64,000 bases of DNA. It comes from Phlebotomus papatasi (taxonomy: Eukaryota; Arthropoda; Insecta; Diptera; Psychodidae). Shown here one piece after another: positions 1 through 11,634 of the stretch. The stretch lies in the NCBI RefSeq assembly GCF_024763615.1, contig NC_077223.1:74710627-74774626 (forward strand), given 5' to 3'. The notes beneath the pieces are model-generated. The model did not search any database. It saw only the letters and a list, made by a program, of their open reading frames with translations, and was not told where the DNA came from. A program made the position numbers and the translations under genes. Each line of letters begins with the position of its first letter. Position 1 is the stretch's first letter.

Positions 1-1780
1 GAAACTAATTGCCAGTTTATCGTGTTTATTACAACCCCTCTAATATTATAATGTTTTGGGGTAAAAGGGAAAGATGAAAAAAAAAGAAGGAAGATGATGA
101 TGGAGAGAAAAAAAATACCCCACCACTGGTCTGCTCTACATTTAAATAATTATGATTAATTAAGGTAATAATAATCTTATCTATTTTATCAGGCTGAAGG
201 AAGAAGAACTTTTGGAAGGGGAGTAAAATGGAATTTTTATTGTGTGTGAAATATTTTTTGTGTCTCTATGAGAAATTATTTTTTTTTTTCTTTTCCTTGA
301 TTTTTCTATTACACTTTGTTATTCCGAATGTCCCTCTTATCTGTCCTTTCTGGCGATATTCGAACAATTTTGCGTCATATTTGTGTCTAAATATTGATCT
401 AGCCTTCCCTCAGTACATTATTCTCTACAATTAATTGAAATATATCCATGAATTAATTTTTTTTGCGGAAAAATTTAAAACAAGGGGAATACAATTTTTT
501 TTTCAACGTTATGAATTTCTTTTTCTTATTCTCTTTTTTAAAAAAAAGAAAAGCAGAAAATAGTGCTCCTAAAATTTGTCTTTTGTTATTTGAATTTTTT
601 AAAGAAGTATCATGCAAAAATAGCACAAAAGATAGGGGACTTTTTGAGGGAATAAGGCGCAAAAGAAAATTATTAAAAATAAAAAAAATACAATAATAAA
701 TCATAAAAATAAAATCCATGAGAAATTGTGAAGAAATAAATATTGAGGAAGTCTTTCATACTCTTATCGTAAATATATAAGATAAATAGAATGTTTCTAT
801 ATAATTTTTAGTGAGTAGAAAAAATAAAAGAAAATGTGTGTGTGTCGAAGTAAACAAAAAAAACACATTAAATTGAAAAATTAATTTTTTGCAAGACTCC
901 AAATTATTCATTGATATAATTTTCTTTTCAAATAGCTCAGAAGAAAAGGGAAAATGTGTTGAAATTTGACCGAAGAAAAAAAAACAGTTTTAGAGGCAGA
1001 AAAAAAATCAATGGAAAATAGAATTGCACGAAGAAAAAAACCAGAGTACAAAGGTATCAAAGGGTTCTAAAGAGAATAAATGTTTAAAAGATGAAGCATA
1101 ACACAGGAAAAAAGATACAAAGAGAAAATTATGCAAAAAAAAGGATTAACATTGAGCGGTTCTAAAACAACAAAAAATCAACCAAATATTTAACACATTA
1201 ACTTTAAAATGAAATATATAGAAACAATAATAAAAATACATTTATTTAGTGAGTTTGTCGTACGCAAAACTTTAATTTCCTTTATGTGTAACTCTAATGG
1301 AGAAGCGAGTTTTGTCCTCCGGAAAAAAACAAGCAAAAGAATATAAGGTAGTTTATAAGGACAAAGATTATATTGTGTAGTAAGTTTTGAAGTAATATAA
1401 AAATTTGTGGGTATTTGAACACATTTTTTTCGCAAGTTTTTTGTAGTTTTCCCTTCCCCTTTAAAAGTATAAAATGAAGAAACATAATTGAATATGGAAT
1501 ATAGAAGTTATAAGTAAACTATATAAAAGGAAAAATATGGAAATTTGAATAAAAATACATTAGAAAGTAAAAAAAAAAGAAATGTTTTTCTTTCCTAGAA
1601 GTTCGAGCGTCGAAGTTTGTTGCTTCAACTCTAAGATCTCTGTTTTCAAGGAGTAAGAGCAGAATCACATTGACAATAAAACGCTCGTCGTAGCCTCACC
1701 ATATTTCGTTAATTTACGCATTTTCATTGCAATTCTTACGCAAATTCTTGATTACCGTATTACCTTATCTCATATTCGGT
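1..1780. other. AT-rich intergenic DNA, no gene seen
   Basis: The stretch consists largely of A and T runs with short, lysine- and phenylalanine-rich open frames typical of AT-rich non-coding DNA. I see no homology, no splice-supported exon and no clear terminal inverted repeats. It could hold untranslated sequence of a gene to the left of the window. Confidence 0.5.
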
Positions 1781-1960
1781 GGCACAGACATTAAACGAAA
1801 ATGCGATAAACGGCGCCAACAAAAATCGACCGATCCCTGAGAAAAACTGCGAAAACACATTTTAGTCGAGTGAGTGTTGAAATTGTCCAAAAATGACCTT
1901 TGTAAAAACAAGAAAATGAAAGAAAATGTTGCGAAATAAGTTTTGATGCTCTTTCAGCCA

Positions 1961-1988
1961 CTGAAGAAGGTCCACATTGGGACCGAAA
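1961..1988 (+). ncRNA. Hammerhead-like stem-loop, copy 1
   Basis: CTGAAGA at 1961-1967 is followed by one A, a perfect 5-bp helix (GGTCC at 1969-1973 with GGACC at 1980-1984) and GAAA at 1985-1988. CTGANGA and GAAA around a helix are the hallmark boxes of a hammerhead ribozyme. A second copy near 59.7 kb on the minus strand has the same boxes with a different but still complementary helix. Both copies carry an extra unpaired A after CTGANGA, and I could not identify a convincing helix III or cleavage triplet. Catalytic activity is therefore doubtful and the motif may simply be a conserved retroelement hairpin. Confidence 0.35.
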
Positions 1989-2139
1989 GCTCTGGGCAAG
2001 ACCAAAAAAGTGTTTTCGTCTTATGGTGACCACTTTTCTCACTGGCGAACACCGGATACACTCCCTATCAAGTAAGTATGGATGAAATATTAGCCTATGG
2101 TTAACTCTAAAACATATCCCAAAGTTAAAAAAAAAAGTA

Positions 2140-2565
2140 GGGTAAAGTGTGCCAAATTTCGGCATAATTGCATGCAAGCGTCAAAGTCTCAAGTTTGAAA
2201 TGTAATATTTTAAATACAAATTGATTTTTTTATTCTTTCTTCTGAAAAAGTGTTGCTTGGAACCTTGTAAAGAGTTTACCGTCTTTATTTACTCTAAAAT
2301 CATTCTTAATACATTTTAAAATGAATAAAAATATAGACATAGCTTTGGTGCCCTATTTCGGCCACCTTCATTTTCATAGTTCCTTGCCCTTCGGGAATTC
2401 TTCCAATATCTTTTCCACGTCATTTCGTTTGTCGAATCCAAATTTTTGTTATTCTTTTGCATTGTATAATCTCTAGAGTACGTAAAATCTAAAAGTTCAT
2501 GGAAATTCAAGGAACAAAAAAGGTGGCCGAAATTGCAAGCTGGCCGGAATTTGGCACACTTACCC
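2140..2565. mobile_element. TA-type MITE, family 1, copy A
   Basis: The element begins GGGTAAAGTGTGCCAAATTTC and ends with the inverse of that sequence, flanked by TA at 2138-2139 and 2566-2567. The inner sequence continues partly as an inverted match. Copies lie at 14590-15012 and 52832-53245. No transposase frame is present. The TA target duplication points to Tc1/mariner-type mobilisation. Confidence 0.85.
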
Positions 2566-2745
2566 TATGGGTCAATTTAAATAAAATGATAAAAAATGGT
2601 TTTAGAGGAAAGTGGGAAGAGAAAAAACGTCTTGGAATAAAGTTTTTTTTATTGGGGGTCACCGAAGATAGGAAGTTAGTATGTTTTACCGTTTAAACTC
2701 GAGGAGGGTGATATAATTTGAAAAAAAATCGGATTTTAGTATATA

Positions 2746-2968
2746 GGGTGAAAGGAACGCCTATTGACACTTTAAGAAGTCGTGTCAGGACTTATTGACA
2801 ACTCTGTACCATTTGGAATACGAAATTTGAACATCTATCCTTATCAGAAAACGTAGACAAAGGAAAAAACATCATATTATTTACATTTTATTAGATACAT
2901 TAAATAAATTTCAAGATTTTGACAAAAACGTCAATAGGTTGCCTGACGAAGAGGTGTTCCTTCGACCC
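2746..2968. mobile_element. TA-type MITE (GGGTGAAAGGAACG ends)
   Basis: The left end GGGTGAAAGGAACGCCTATTG is matched at the right by the inverse of GGGTCGAAGGAACACC followed by CCTATTGACG. TA flanks both sides (2744-2745, 2969-2970). It is non-coding and about 223 bp long. Confidence 0.7.
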
Positions 2969-2999
2969 TACTACTTTTTTCAGTTCTAGAAAGCACTTA

Positions 3000-3235
3000 C
3001 AGTAGATTCTCTCTCAATCGGACATATGGGGCAAAATGTCATCCAAATTATCGATAGATTTGGGCGTCAAAATCATTGTAAATTCCACAAAAAGTGCTCA
3101 ATTATAAATAATCATGATAAAATAAGAGGAACTACAGCGAATTTGAGCAAATTTGCTTCACAATTAAACGTGAAAATTGTCAAAAAAAAATTTTGCACCC
3201 GATTGAAAAAGAGCCGATTGAGCGAGAGGCTGCTG
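3000..3235. mobile_element. TA-type MITE (CAGTAGATTCTC ends)
   Basis: CAGTAGATTCTCTCTCAATC at the left is mirrored by GATTGAGCGAGAGGCTGCTG at the right, with TA at 2998-2999 and 3236-3237. The ends recall those of the 18708-19046 element, suggesting a related family. Confidence 0.7.
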
Positions 3236-3442
3236 TATTTTATTATCTTCGACCCCCCTGACCAGAGTTTTATAAAGAAAATATTTTGCAATGGCCTAAA
3301 ATTATTTAAAGAATTTAACTCATTTTAAGCTCAAATCCCAAATCAGTCTGCTTTTCTTTCTGCTAGTATAGTGCCTATTTCAATGCAAACCATGTCAAGT
3401 CCAAATTGCATTAGATACTGACTGTAACCCTGATATCTCACC

Positions 3443-3535
3443 TTACTTGCACATTAAAATTTTAATGCGTGTCACATTAAATGTCGCCAATGAGCGTTCT
3501 GAAATTTTAAAGAGCTTTTGAATTACTTAACGAAA
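3443..3535. mobile_element. Solo end of a MITE related to the 24889-25289 element
   Basis: ACTTGCACATTAAAATTTTA and the following CACATTAAATGTCGCC match the terminal 70 bp or so of the element at 24889-25289. I see no matching right end nearby, so this looks like a truncated copy. Confidence 0.5.
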
Positions 3536-3699
3536 TAAGGCTGCTTCTTAAATGTTTGCCTTTCCATTCCAATTTACCCTATCTGTCACATCTTTATATG
3601 AGTTTTTAATACGAAAAATATAATATGAAATGGAAAAAATGAAAAAAATGGAATCTTCGATTAAATCGGATGAAATTGGAGTATCATAAAAGTTATAGT

Positions 3700-4850
3700 A
3701 CTCCACGAGGGCTTTCCAAAACATCAAAATTTTTCAAATTCCGATAATTAGAAGCGGAGATATGACCGTTTGAAAAGTGCATTTTTGCCCCCCTCTATAG
3801 CTCGGGTCAGGGGGGTCGGAGGGGGTTAAGTTTGGTATCGATCGAAAGCTCTTAGGCCCAGATATAACATACTAAAATTTGAGATCGATCGATGTCATAG
3901 GGGCTGAGTTATTGAGAAAACAAAATTTGTGGATATTCCAAAATGGCGGAAGGGGGGTGGGTCTGACATCATCAACTTACAGCCACTCATCGATATTTAA
4001 CTTTTGCCGAAAACCGCAAGTCGATATCTCTTTTCGTTCTCTCTCCAGAAGCGTTTGTACTGTACTCTGGACGGGACGGACGGGACGTTCACGAAAATCG
4101 ATTTTTGGCGCATATGATATAAAGAGAAAGAAGAAATTCTTTCGTGATCTATGAGTGTCAAAACGTGTAAATCCAAAATGTAGGCTCGATCTGACGAGGT
4201 CGGATTTCACCTGTGACCACAAAAGCTGATATTCTAAAGAATCTCAGCTAACGGTATCATTCCTATTCTGGTTGATCATTTCGACGGCTCCATTCCATAC
4301 TATGCTAAGTCGACTTAGCCTTTTATTACTCCGAGACATATGTCGTTCCTGGAACCGAGATCTACAACTAGTGAAAAAATTTGATGGTCATCCGGTGTTC
4401 GGGTAACGAGATATTTGATATTTTCGAAAAAAAATTACACGGGCAGCATAGGAAATCGCCAACTTCAAATGGCTCTCCTGAAATGTTGTCATTCTGAGAT
4501 AGAATAGTATGGAATGGAACCGTAGATTTCTAAGTAAGAGGCTGCAATATTTAGCTTCATTCCTGATTCTTGGGGCTTCTGCCAAGGTTCGGAGACGTTT
4601 GGTTCCTAAGGCTAACTCTAATAAGCACTTATGTTTGCTCCTTATTACACGGTAAAAACTTTTGGACACTGACCAAAATATTGGAACAAATTGAAATGGG
4701 AACAAATTTTTTTGGAGCAAATGTGTACCTACAAAAGACATTTATTTGTTTAAACTATTTTTTTCACGGTTTTGTTAGAAAATTTAATAATAATTCCATT
4801 GCAATTTTCTTTGGGAACAAATTTGATATGGTAAAATGTCTTTAAATTTG
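3700..4850. other. Intergenic, no gene recognised
   Basis: The stretch is of more balanced base composition than its surroundings and contains several open frames on both strands. None shows recognisable protein features or splice support. The 3840-3930 part recalls 58930-59060 in wording, including references to the same short GATCGA-type motifs, so it may be an old dispersed repeat. Confidence 0.3.
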
Positions 4851-4996
4851 AGTCAATTTCGTTTTATTCAAATTTGTCCCTGAAATTTTGGCATCGAACG
4901 TATACACTGTTGGTACACATTTAATCTTATGACATTCCGTAGTAGTGTGTCTTTGCAACATGGCGTCGATCGTGTGAAATGAAAGAATCGTGGTAA

Positions 4997-5645
4997 GTTT
5001 GGAAGATAAAAGATAAAAGTGAGCAAAAAAAGGTGGTCTTGAGTTACTCAGAGGAAGAGAATCATCCAAGTTACGGGCACCTGATCCAGGAAGGTAAGGT
5101 TGATGGTGTAAAAACACCAAATTTTTGTTTTTCTGTCTTCGTATCTTCATAACCTCTAATTGCCTGCATATTTCACAATTTCAGCTTGTAATTCATTTGA
5201 TTTGACATATACAGGATTCGAGTGCCATCTCGTTGATTCTGAGGGATACACTCTTACACCAGGAGTGTTTGAGTTGGAATGGCAAGAGCTAAACAGGACA
5301 GTTGAGTTGAGGGAGGCGGCTCCGTTGAAATCTTTTCAGCCTTCTCCGGATCAACCTTCATCTTCGGCATCTCCGGGTATGCAAATACTCCCCACATCAA
5401 ATATACAATCTGTCTCTTCGCCGACTACCCAGTCTGAAGATTCAGATGATTCACTAATTTCCTGTTCCCTGACATCGTCAAGTGGTACCGAAGATGCTCA
5501 AGTCACCATCGCAATTGAGGCACTCAGAAGACACTTCCAATGTCAGACAGTGATTGTGCATAAGGATGGCAGTGCACAACTGTTGGAAAAAGGTGCTCAC
5601 AAGACTTTATTTTGTCATTTAAGACAACGAGACAAGAAAATATAA
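4997..5645 (+). CDS. Unrecognised two-exon protein or gene fragment
   Basis: A frame open from 4997 runs to a donor after 5096 (GAAG then GTAAGG). It joins in phase to an acceptor just before about 5213 (ATATACAG then GATTCGAG) and continues to a stop at 5643-5645. The spliced product reads ...HPSYGHLIQEGFECHLVDSE... across the junction, then a Ser/Pro-rich stretch, then a compact charged C-terminus ending RQRDKKI. There is no in-frame ATG after the stop at 4994-4996, so the true start lies on an unseen upstream exon or the gene is broken. AATAAA follows the stop within about 20 bases. I do not recognise the family and infer no function. It could be a transposon-derived or decayed gene. Confidence 0.4.
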
Positions 5646-5713
5646 GACTGAAATTCTGAATAAAAATATGAATGTTTTTATTATAATATTACTCCTATAT
5701 TTGGAACATAATT

Positions 5714-5960
5714 GATCCAAAAATTTGGGTGTCCGTGGACGAGCTAATTTTTAGAATAAATTCATTACAAATATGAGGATGTTTTTGAGTGTAATAGAAG
5801 GTACAAATTTGTTTCAAAAATTTGGGTGTCCGTGGACGAGCTAATTTTTGGGACAAATTCATTACTAATATTGAGTATCTTTCTGAGTCTTGTAAAATGA
5901 ACAAGATTATGCCAAAAATTATGGTGTCCGTGGACGAGCTAATTTTTGGAACAAATACGT
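5714..5960. repeat. Three tandem units of about 99 bp
   Basis: Three units share AAAAATT-x-GGTGTCCGTGGACGAGC followed by TAATTTTTGG and ACAAATTCATTAC, spaced about 99-100 bases apart (near 5714, 5813 and 5912). The core GTCCGTGGAC is a near-palindrome. The array lies just downstream of the unrecognised gene. Confidence 0.75.
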
Positions 5961-6001
5961 GCCGAAATTTTTTCACCGTGTAGGGGGTAATTTTCCACTT
6001 A

Positions 6002-6217
6002 GGGGAAGTGCCCAAGCTTGATACCATTGGAAGCTTCGTAATGACTAAATTTTCTATATTTCACATTATATATGTGACTCATCGCAACCATATTTTAAAA
6101 ACTATGGGAAAGTGGCCAGTTTTTAAAATATATTGCGGAGTCACATTTATTGAGAAACATAGGAAAAATTTTGTCATTACGAAACTTCCAATGGTATCAA
6201 GCATGGGCACTTTCCCC
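6002..6217. mobile_element. TA-type MITE, GGGGAAGTGCCC family, copy 1
   Basis: The left arm GGGGAAGTGCCCAAGCTTGA runs on through ATACCATTGGAAGCTTCGTAATGAC and is matched almost base for base by the right arm. The inner part is also self-complementary (GTGACTC / GAGTCAC). TA lies at 6000-6001 and 6218-6219. Confidence 0.8.
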
Positions 6218-6291
6218 TACGGTTTTTTCGGTTGCAGATTTTTTTTTAAATAGGGCTCGTAAGTAGAAACCCAAGAACAACAAAAATGGTA

Positions 6292-6477
6292 GGGGAAAGT
6301 TCCCATGCTACACGGTCCCAAGCTTTATAAAGACTAAATTTTTCCTATGTTTTTCAATAAATGTGACTCGTCGCACCGATATTTAAAAAACTTAGGGAAA
6401 GTCTCCTGTTTTTAAAATATATCGCGAAGTCACATTATGAAACTTGGGACCGTCTAAAGCATATGGGCACTTTCCCC
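6292..6477. mobile_element. TA-type MITE, GGGGAAGTGCCC family, copy 2
   Basis: A diverged copy of the element 75 bp upstream. It has the same GGGGAAAG and CTTTCCCC ends, the same internal ACTAAATTTTTCCTATG and GTGACTCGTCGCA words, and TA at both sides. Confidence 0.75.
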
Positions 6478-6933
6478 TAAATTGATTTAGCATCCCTCTG
6501 GCAAAAATAGAAAGATCTTGGTATTTTTTCTTTAAAAGTAAGACATATTTAAGACTTTCAAAGTTACAATGACTACATTTAAAGATTAAATCATTTGATA
6601 TGAAAAATAGCATCAATTTTTTATTCGAGGACCCTTTCCGTAATGTTCCTCTAAGACTAGAGACATCCAATCTGAATAACATTTACAAAATTTGATTTAT
6701 TCCATTACTGTTCTTTATTTATTTCTTTATTTCATATAACTTAATAGTTCATTTAAAGAAGCCTTTTGTTACGGATAAATAAATTAAACAGAAAATATTT
6801 GAGCAATATTTCCAATTTTAATTGTAAATAAAATTATTTAAAATGTCTTTTTCTTAGAACTTCAGATTAAAAGTACTTAAAGCTTTATCAAATGAGAGAT
6901 TACGATGGTCTCTAAAATATTATTATAACATTA

Positions 6934-9665
6934 CACTGTGCAACAATTTCAAACTTTTTTTTTGTCGCCGGGTTCTCATGCTACTTTTTCTATTGCTAGG
7001 GTCAAATGATTTACGAAAATACTTATCATTTTGATTTCATTTGGATTTTGCGACTGGTATTTACGAAAAACGGTTTTTTCCGTTTTTTGATACTTGGGTG
7101 CCTATATCTCCGAATCTACTGAACCGATTTATTTCTCACTAAGGAATAATTTGTTCTCCTTTAGATGCCCGATAAATCCTCTGAACAGATGAAGTTCGTA
7201 CAACCGACACCAGGGGCGCTGTAGTCTCATAAATGTCAGAAAACATGTAAAAATCGAAATTTGTAGCAACTTTGATCAAGAATATCTCGAAAACTAAAAC
7301 TGTTCTTAACAATCTTATTTATGGGTTTGATAGAGAATTTTATTAGCTACATTTTTGTTCATATACAACTTTTTGCTCAGATTATTTTTTAGCCTCGAAA
7401 TAGAGGTTCAAACGAAAAATGAGCACCCAGCCAACTACAGAAAACCCTCATTATTTCACACATTTTGACTTTTTCTTTTCAAGTTGAGGTAAATCCAGGA
7501 TATTTTCATACTTTTTCTAAATTGCATAAGTTTAATAAATATATACATATTTTTTCTTTTACATCGGAAAATTTCTTAGCCCAAGATACACAGTCTCAAA
7601 GATGGCGTGACGCGCTTCATATTTCACTTGTGATTTTTGACAAAAATTTTAAAGTGCTCTATTTCGGGAAGAGGCCAAGATATTTTTTGCTATTTTTTTT
7701 TTAAATCTGACATGTAATTTTATTCTCTTTAAAGGCGTCTCCAAACTTTCCCCTATCATTGTAGGAAGCAACGTCAAAATAAAAAAAAGGCAATTTGTTT
7801 ATGAAAATTGATTCTAGTGTATAGACACCATAAATCGACATACTTTTGATTTTTTTTAAATTAAAAAGTATATTATTAACATAAAAAACTACATTCCCTC
7901 AAAGAAAGAGGGTCCACTTTTTTGTTGAACTACTTAATTTTTTTTTTTGGAAATTCCCCAAAACAATTGAGTAGTTAAACTCAAAAATGGATAGACTTCT
8001 TTTCAGGGAGTATAGCACCACAATAGTATTTACCAAAAGGAAAAATATTGAAACTTTTGGATTTGGTATTTAAAAAAAAGAGTCCAAAAATTTTTTTTTT
8101 GTCAAAAACAAAACTTTAACATATATTTGGCACATATACTCTATTTTGAAAATGTTTTAGACTTTTATTGCGAAATATATAAATAAAAAGTCCAGTACGA
8201 CTCTGATAGTATTAATTCCTAAAAATTTCAAACACAGTGAAAAATATGTAAAAATATGTAAAATTTCAAATTTAATGTCAAACTTTTAAACTACTTTTGT
8301 CGAGTAACAATCTGAGTCAATTTTGAATGAGTGAAATAGTAACTTCAACAAGAAAAATAACTTAGAATATTGCAGACATGACATGTGTTGACTCTATTGG
8401 AGTCGTACTGTATTTTTTTCGAAAAGTAAAGTGATCAAAGTCTAAAACATTTTAAAAAAAAATAGCGTATATGTACTAAAAATGTGAAAAACTTTTGTTT
8501 TTACCAAAAAAAAAATTTGAACTTTTTTTTCTTTTAAATACCAAATCCAAAAGTTTCAATATTTTTCCTTTTGGTAAATACTATTGTGGTGCTATACTCC
8601 CTGAAAAGAAGTCTATCCATTTTTGAGTTTAACTACTCAATTGTTTTGGGGAATTTCCAAAAAAAAAAAAATTAAGTAGTTCAACAAAAAAGTGGACCCT
8701 CTTTCTTTGAGGGAATGTAGTTTTTTATGTTAATAATATACTTTTTAATTTAAAAAAAATCAAAAGTATGTCGATTTATGGTGTCTATACACTAGAATCA
8801 ATTTTCATAAACAAATTGCCTTTTTTTTATTTTGACGTTGCTTCCTACAATGATAGGGGAAAGTTTGGAGACGCCTTTAAAGAGAATAAAATTACATGTC
8901 AGATTTAAAAAAAAAATAGCAAAAAATATCTTGGCCTCTTCCCGAAATAGAGCACTTTAAAATTTTTGTCAAAAATCACAAGTGAAATATGAAGCGCGTC
9001 ACGCCATCTTTGAGACTGTGTATCTTGGGCTAAGAAATTTTCCGATGTAAAAGAAAAAATATGTATATATTTATTAAACTTATGCAATTTAGAAAAAGTA
9101 TGAAAATATCCTGGATTTACCTCAACTTGAAAAGAAAAAGTCAAAATGTGTGAAATAATGAGGGTTTTCTCTAGTTGGCTGGGTGCTCATTTTTCGTTTG
9201 AACCTCTATTTCGAGGCTAAAAAATAATCTGAGCAAAAAGTTGTATATGAACAAAAATGTAGCTAATAAAATTCTCTATCAAGCCCATAAATAAGATTGT
9301 TAAGAACAGTTTTAGTTTTCGAGATATTCTTGATCAAAGTTGCTACAAATTTCGATTTTTACATGTTTTCTGACATTTATGGGACTACAGCGCCCCTGGT
9401 GTCGGTTGTACGAACTTCATCTGTTCAGAGGATTTATCGGGCATCTAAAGGAGAACAAATTATTCCTTAGTGAGAAATAAATCGGTTCAGTAGATTCGGA
9501 GATATAGGCACCCAAGTATCAAAAAACGGAAAAAACCGTTTTTCGTAAATACCAGTCGCAAAATCCAAATGAAATCAAAATGATAAGTATTTTCGTAAAT
9601 CATTTGACCCTAGCAATAGAAAAAGTAGCATGAGAACCCGGCGACAAAATCATCGTTGCACAGTG
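6934..9665. mobile_element. 2.7 kb long-inverted-repeat (foldback) element
   Basis: The two halves are reverse complements about a centre near 8300. The outer arms (about 6960-8100 and 8505-9650) differ at only a handful of positions seen by eye, for example T/C near 7230 versus its mirror and A/T near 7437 versus its mirror. The inner arms are diverged and a loop of roughly 180 bp remains. The ends are CACTGTGCAAC and GTTGCACAGTG, flanked by TTA on both sides, a possible 3-bp target duplication. The same 79-residue open frame therefore appears at 7465-7704 plus and 8905-9144 minus. No transposase is visible, so this is a non-autonomous element. A 3-bp TTA duplication would fit a PIF/Harbinger-like or Zator-like element, but the superfamily is inference. 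Confidence 0.85.
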
Positions 9666-10654
9666 TTATTAAATATTCAATTTATGTGGCTAATGCTTAG
9701 ATTTTTTTTCAAATGTTTATTCATTAAATGAAGTTTAAAACTCAAAATAAAGAATAATCCGCCAGACATGATGTAGAAAGCCAATAAAACGAGTAACTCT
9801 AGCTAACTTGTAACTTTACAAACCCTATTAATTTTTCAGCAACATCTCTTGTTCTATTTTGAACTCTCAACAAGTTGGACAGCAATAAAGACTGCCTCGT
9901 TTCCCTAATAAATTTCTAATGAAATCAATAGAATATGTAAAATATTCACATGATTTTTCGAGAAAAATTCCATTAAAAATTCCAAAGCGAGAAACATTTC
10001 AAAAATTCCTGACCATCTTCTGGATTTTATATTTTTGTGAGTAGACCACTTAATCTCGAAAAAAAATGGATGAAAATCATGTGGTTTGTATGGTTCAGAC
10101 GGAAGTGCCACTCGGGAAAGACTTGCAATTTTCTGCATTTTCTCCTTCTTTTGTTCCTTCCGTGAGGGAATATTGTCTCTATTCCCCTGCTTCTCCCTAC
10201 ATCCCCGACAGTTCAATTATATGATGAAAAATTCCCTCACTAGCCTCCTCACCCTTCATTCCCGGAGAATTGTCTGAAATGGCAAAAGTCAAAAGTCATG
10301 CGAAAACATCCACTTTTCTTAACGATGGGTGATTTTTCTTTCTAGTATTTCTTCCCAACTCAAATTATGTAGCATGTTTCCTTTTACTGCTCCAACTTTA
10401 AAGAGAGGTCGCAGTGGGTTACAATATATAACGGCTAGATCCTTTGTTGGATAGAAAATGATTATTTTTTTGGGTATTTAGAATTTATGCAGATCTGTTG
10501 AAGACCCAAACGCGGTTAAAGGACAACTTTCTTAAGCCTTGCTTGTACAAATTATTATTATTATTATTTATTCGCTCTACAAAAATATTTACAATGTACA
10601 GTCATTTTTTAGATAAATAAATAATAAGATGTTCATTCATCAACAAATGCTTAA

Positions 10655-11400
10655 CGGTGCTATCACACTAGGATTTTCACAATTTAATTTTAAATTCAAT
10701 TGAGCCAATTGAGCAAAGATTTCTAGAATTTACTTGAAAATTCTCACAGCCAGGACACATTTTGTAAAGAATTTGCTCAATTTTAACTAGTGCCGCGAGA
10801 TTTTTGATTGTGAATGACTCCGGAAAATGTGTGATAGTACTTAAAATGTCTTATAAGTCACTTATCTTTTATGCAAAAGAATCCCCAAAGCCAGAAGAAA
10901 GGGAGGAGGGTGCTCATACAATCTTGCTGAAAATCTGTATGAAGTCATCCCAACTGTGATTTCTTGACACGACAATTTCCTTCGAATTGCTTTGGAAGTA
11001 CTCAGCAAATTACTCCCGATACTGAAGCTTCACTCGCGTACAAGTTTATCACTAATCACTGTATACTCATTTTATTTTTTGGCAACATAATTAATTAATA
11101 GTGAATAAATTTAATAAGAACAATTAAATTCAAAAAGCTACTTGTTCAACTGCAATAAAATTGAAATTAATGAGCAATTTTAATATTTTAATTTGCTGAG
11201 TTCAAATTTAATTGAGCAACCACATTTATGCTATTTTAGTATGTTTAAACATGTTTTGGTGGGCCAAATATTAGTTAATATCCATAAATAAGCGAAAATC
11301 TATCAATTCAAATGATTTTTAATGCAAAATAATGCATAGGAACTTCATCTGAAAATTAATTTGAATTTACAAATTGAAGAAATCCTAGTGTGATACCACG
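10655..11400. mobile_element. Non-autonomous DNA element, TATCACACTAGGATT ends, copy 1
   Basis: The left end GGTGCTATCACACTAGGATT and the right end AATCCTAGTGTGATACCAC are inverted. The next 20-30 bases inside (AATTTAATTTTAAATTCAA type) are also partly inverted. A second copy in the opposite orientation is at 23651-24439. No coding capacity. The target duplication is unclear. Confidence 0.75.
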
Positions 11401-11634
11401 ATAAAAATTGCAAGTTTACATGCGATACAATATTGTATAGATGAAATAAACATTATTAGTTGGTAAAAAAAAGTTCTTATATATAAATATATTCAAAAAA
11501 TCAAATTTAAAACTCATAGGGGAAAGTTTTCAAGCTTAGTACACGCTCTGGCTTCAAACAGTTCACATCACATACCTTTTCCATATTCCTTTAATGAATT
11601 TGACCCAATTTTTTTCATGAAATATCTGACTTAA

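Noticed and set aside
1791..2177. A 128-codon minus-strand frame
   Set aside because: It crosses the hammerhead-like motif and the end of a MITE, and no protein feature is visible.
4388..4845. Overlapping frames of about 90-117 codons on both strands
   Set aside because: They oppose each other over the same bases and show no domain, so at least one is chance and neither has support.
7465..7704. A 79-residue frame duplicated on the opposite strand at 8905-9144
   Set aside because: It is duplicated only because it lies in both arms of the inverted repeat. It has no domain, codon bias or splice support.
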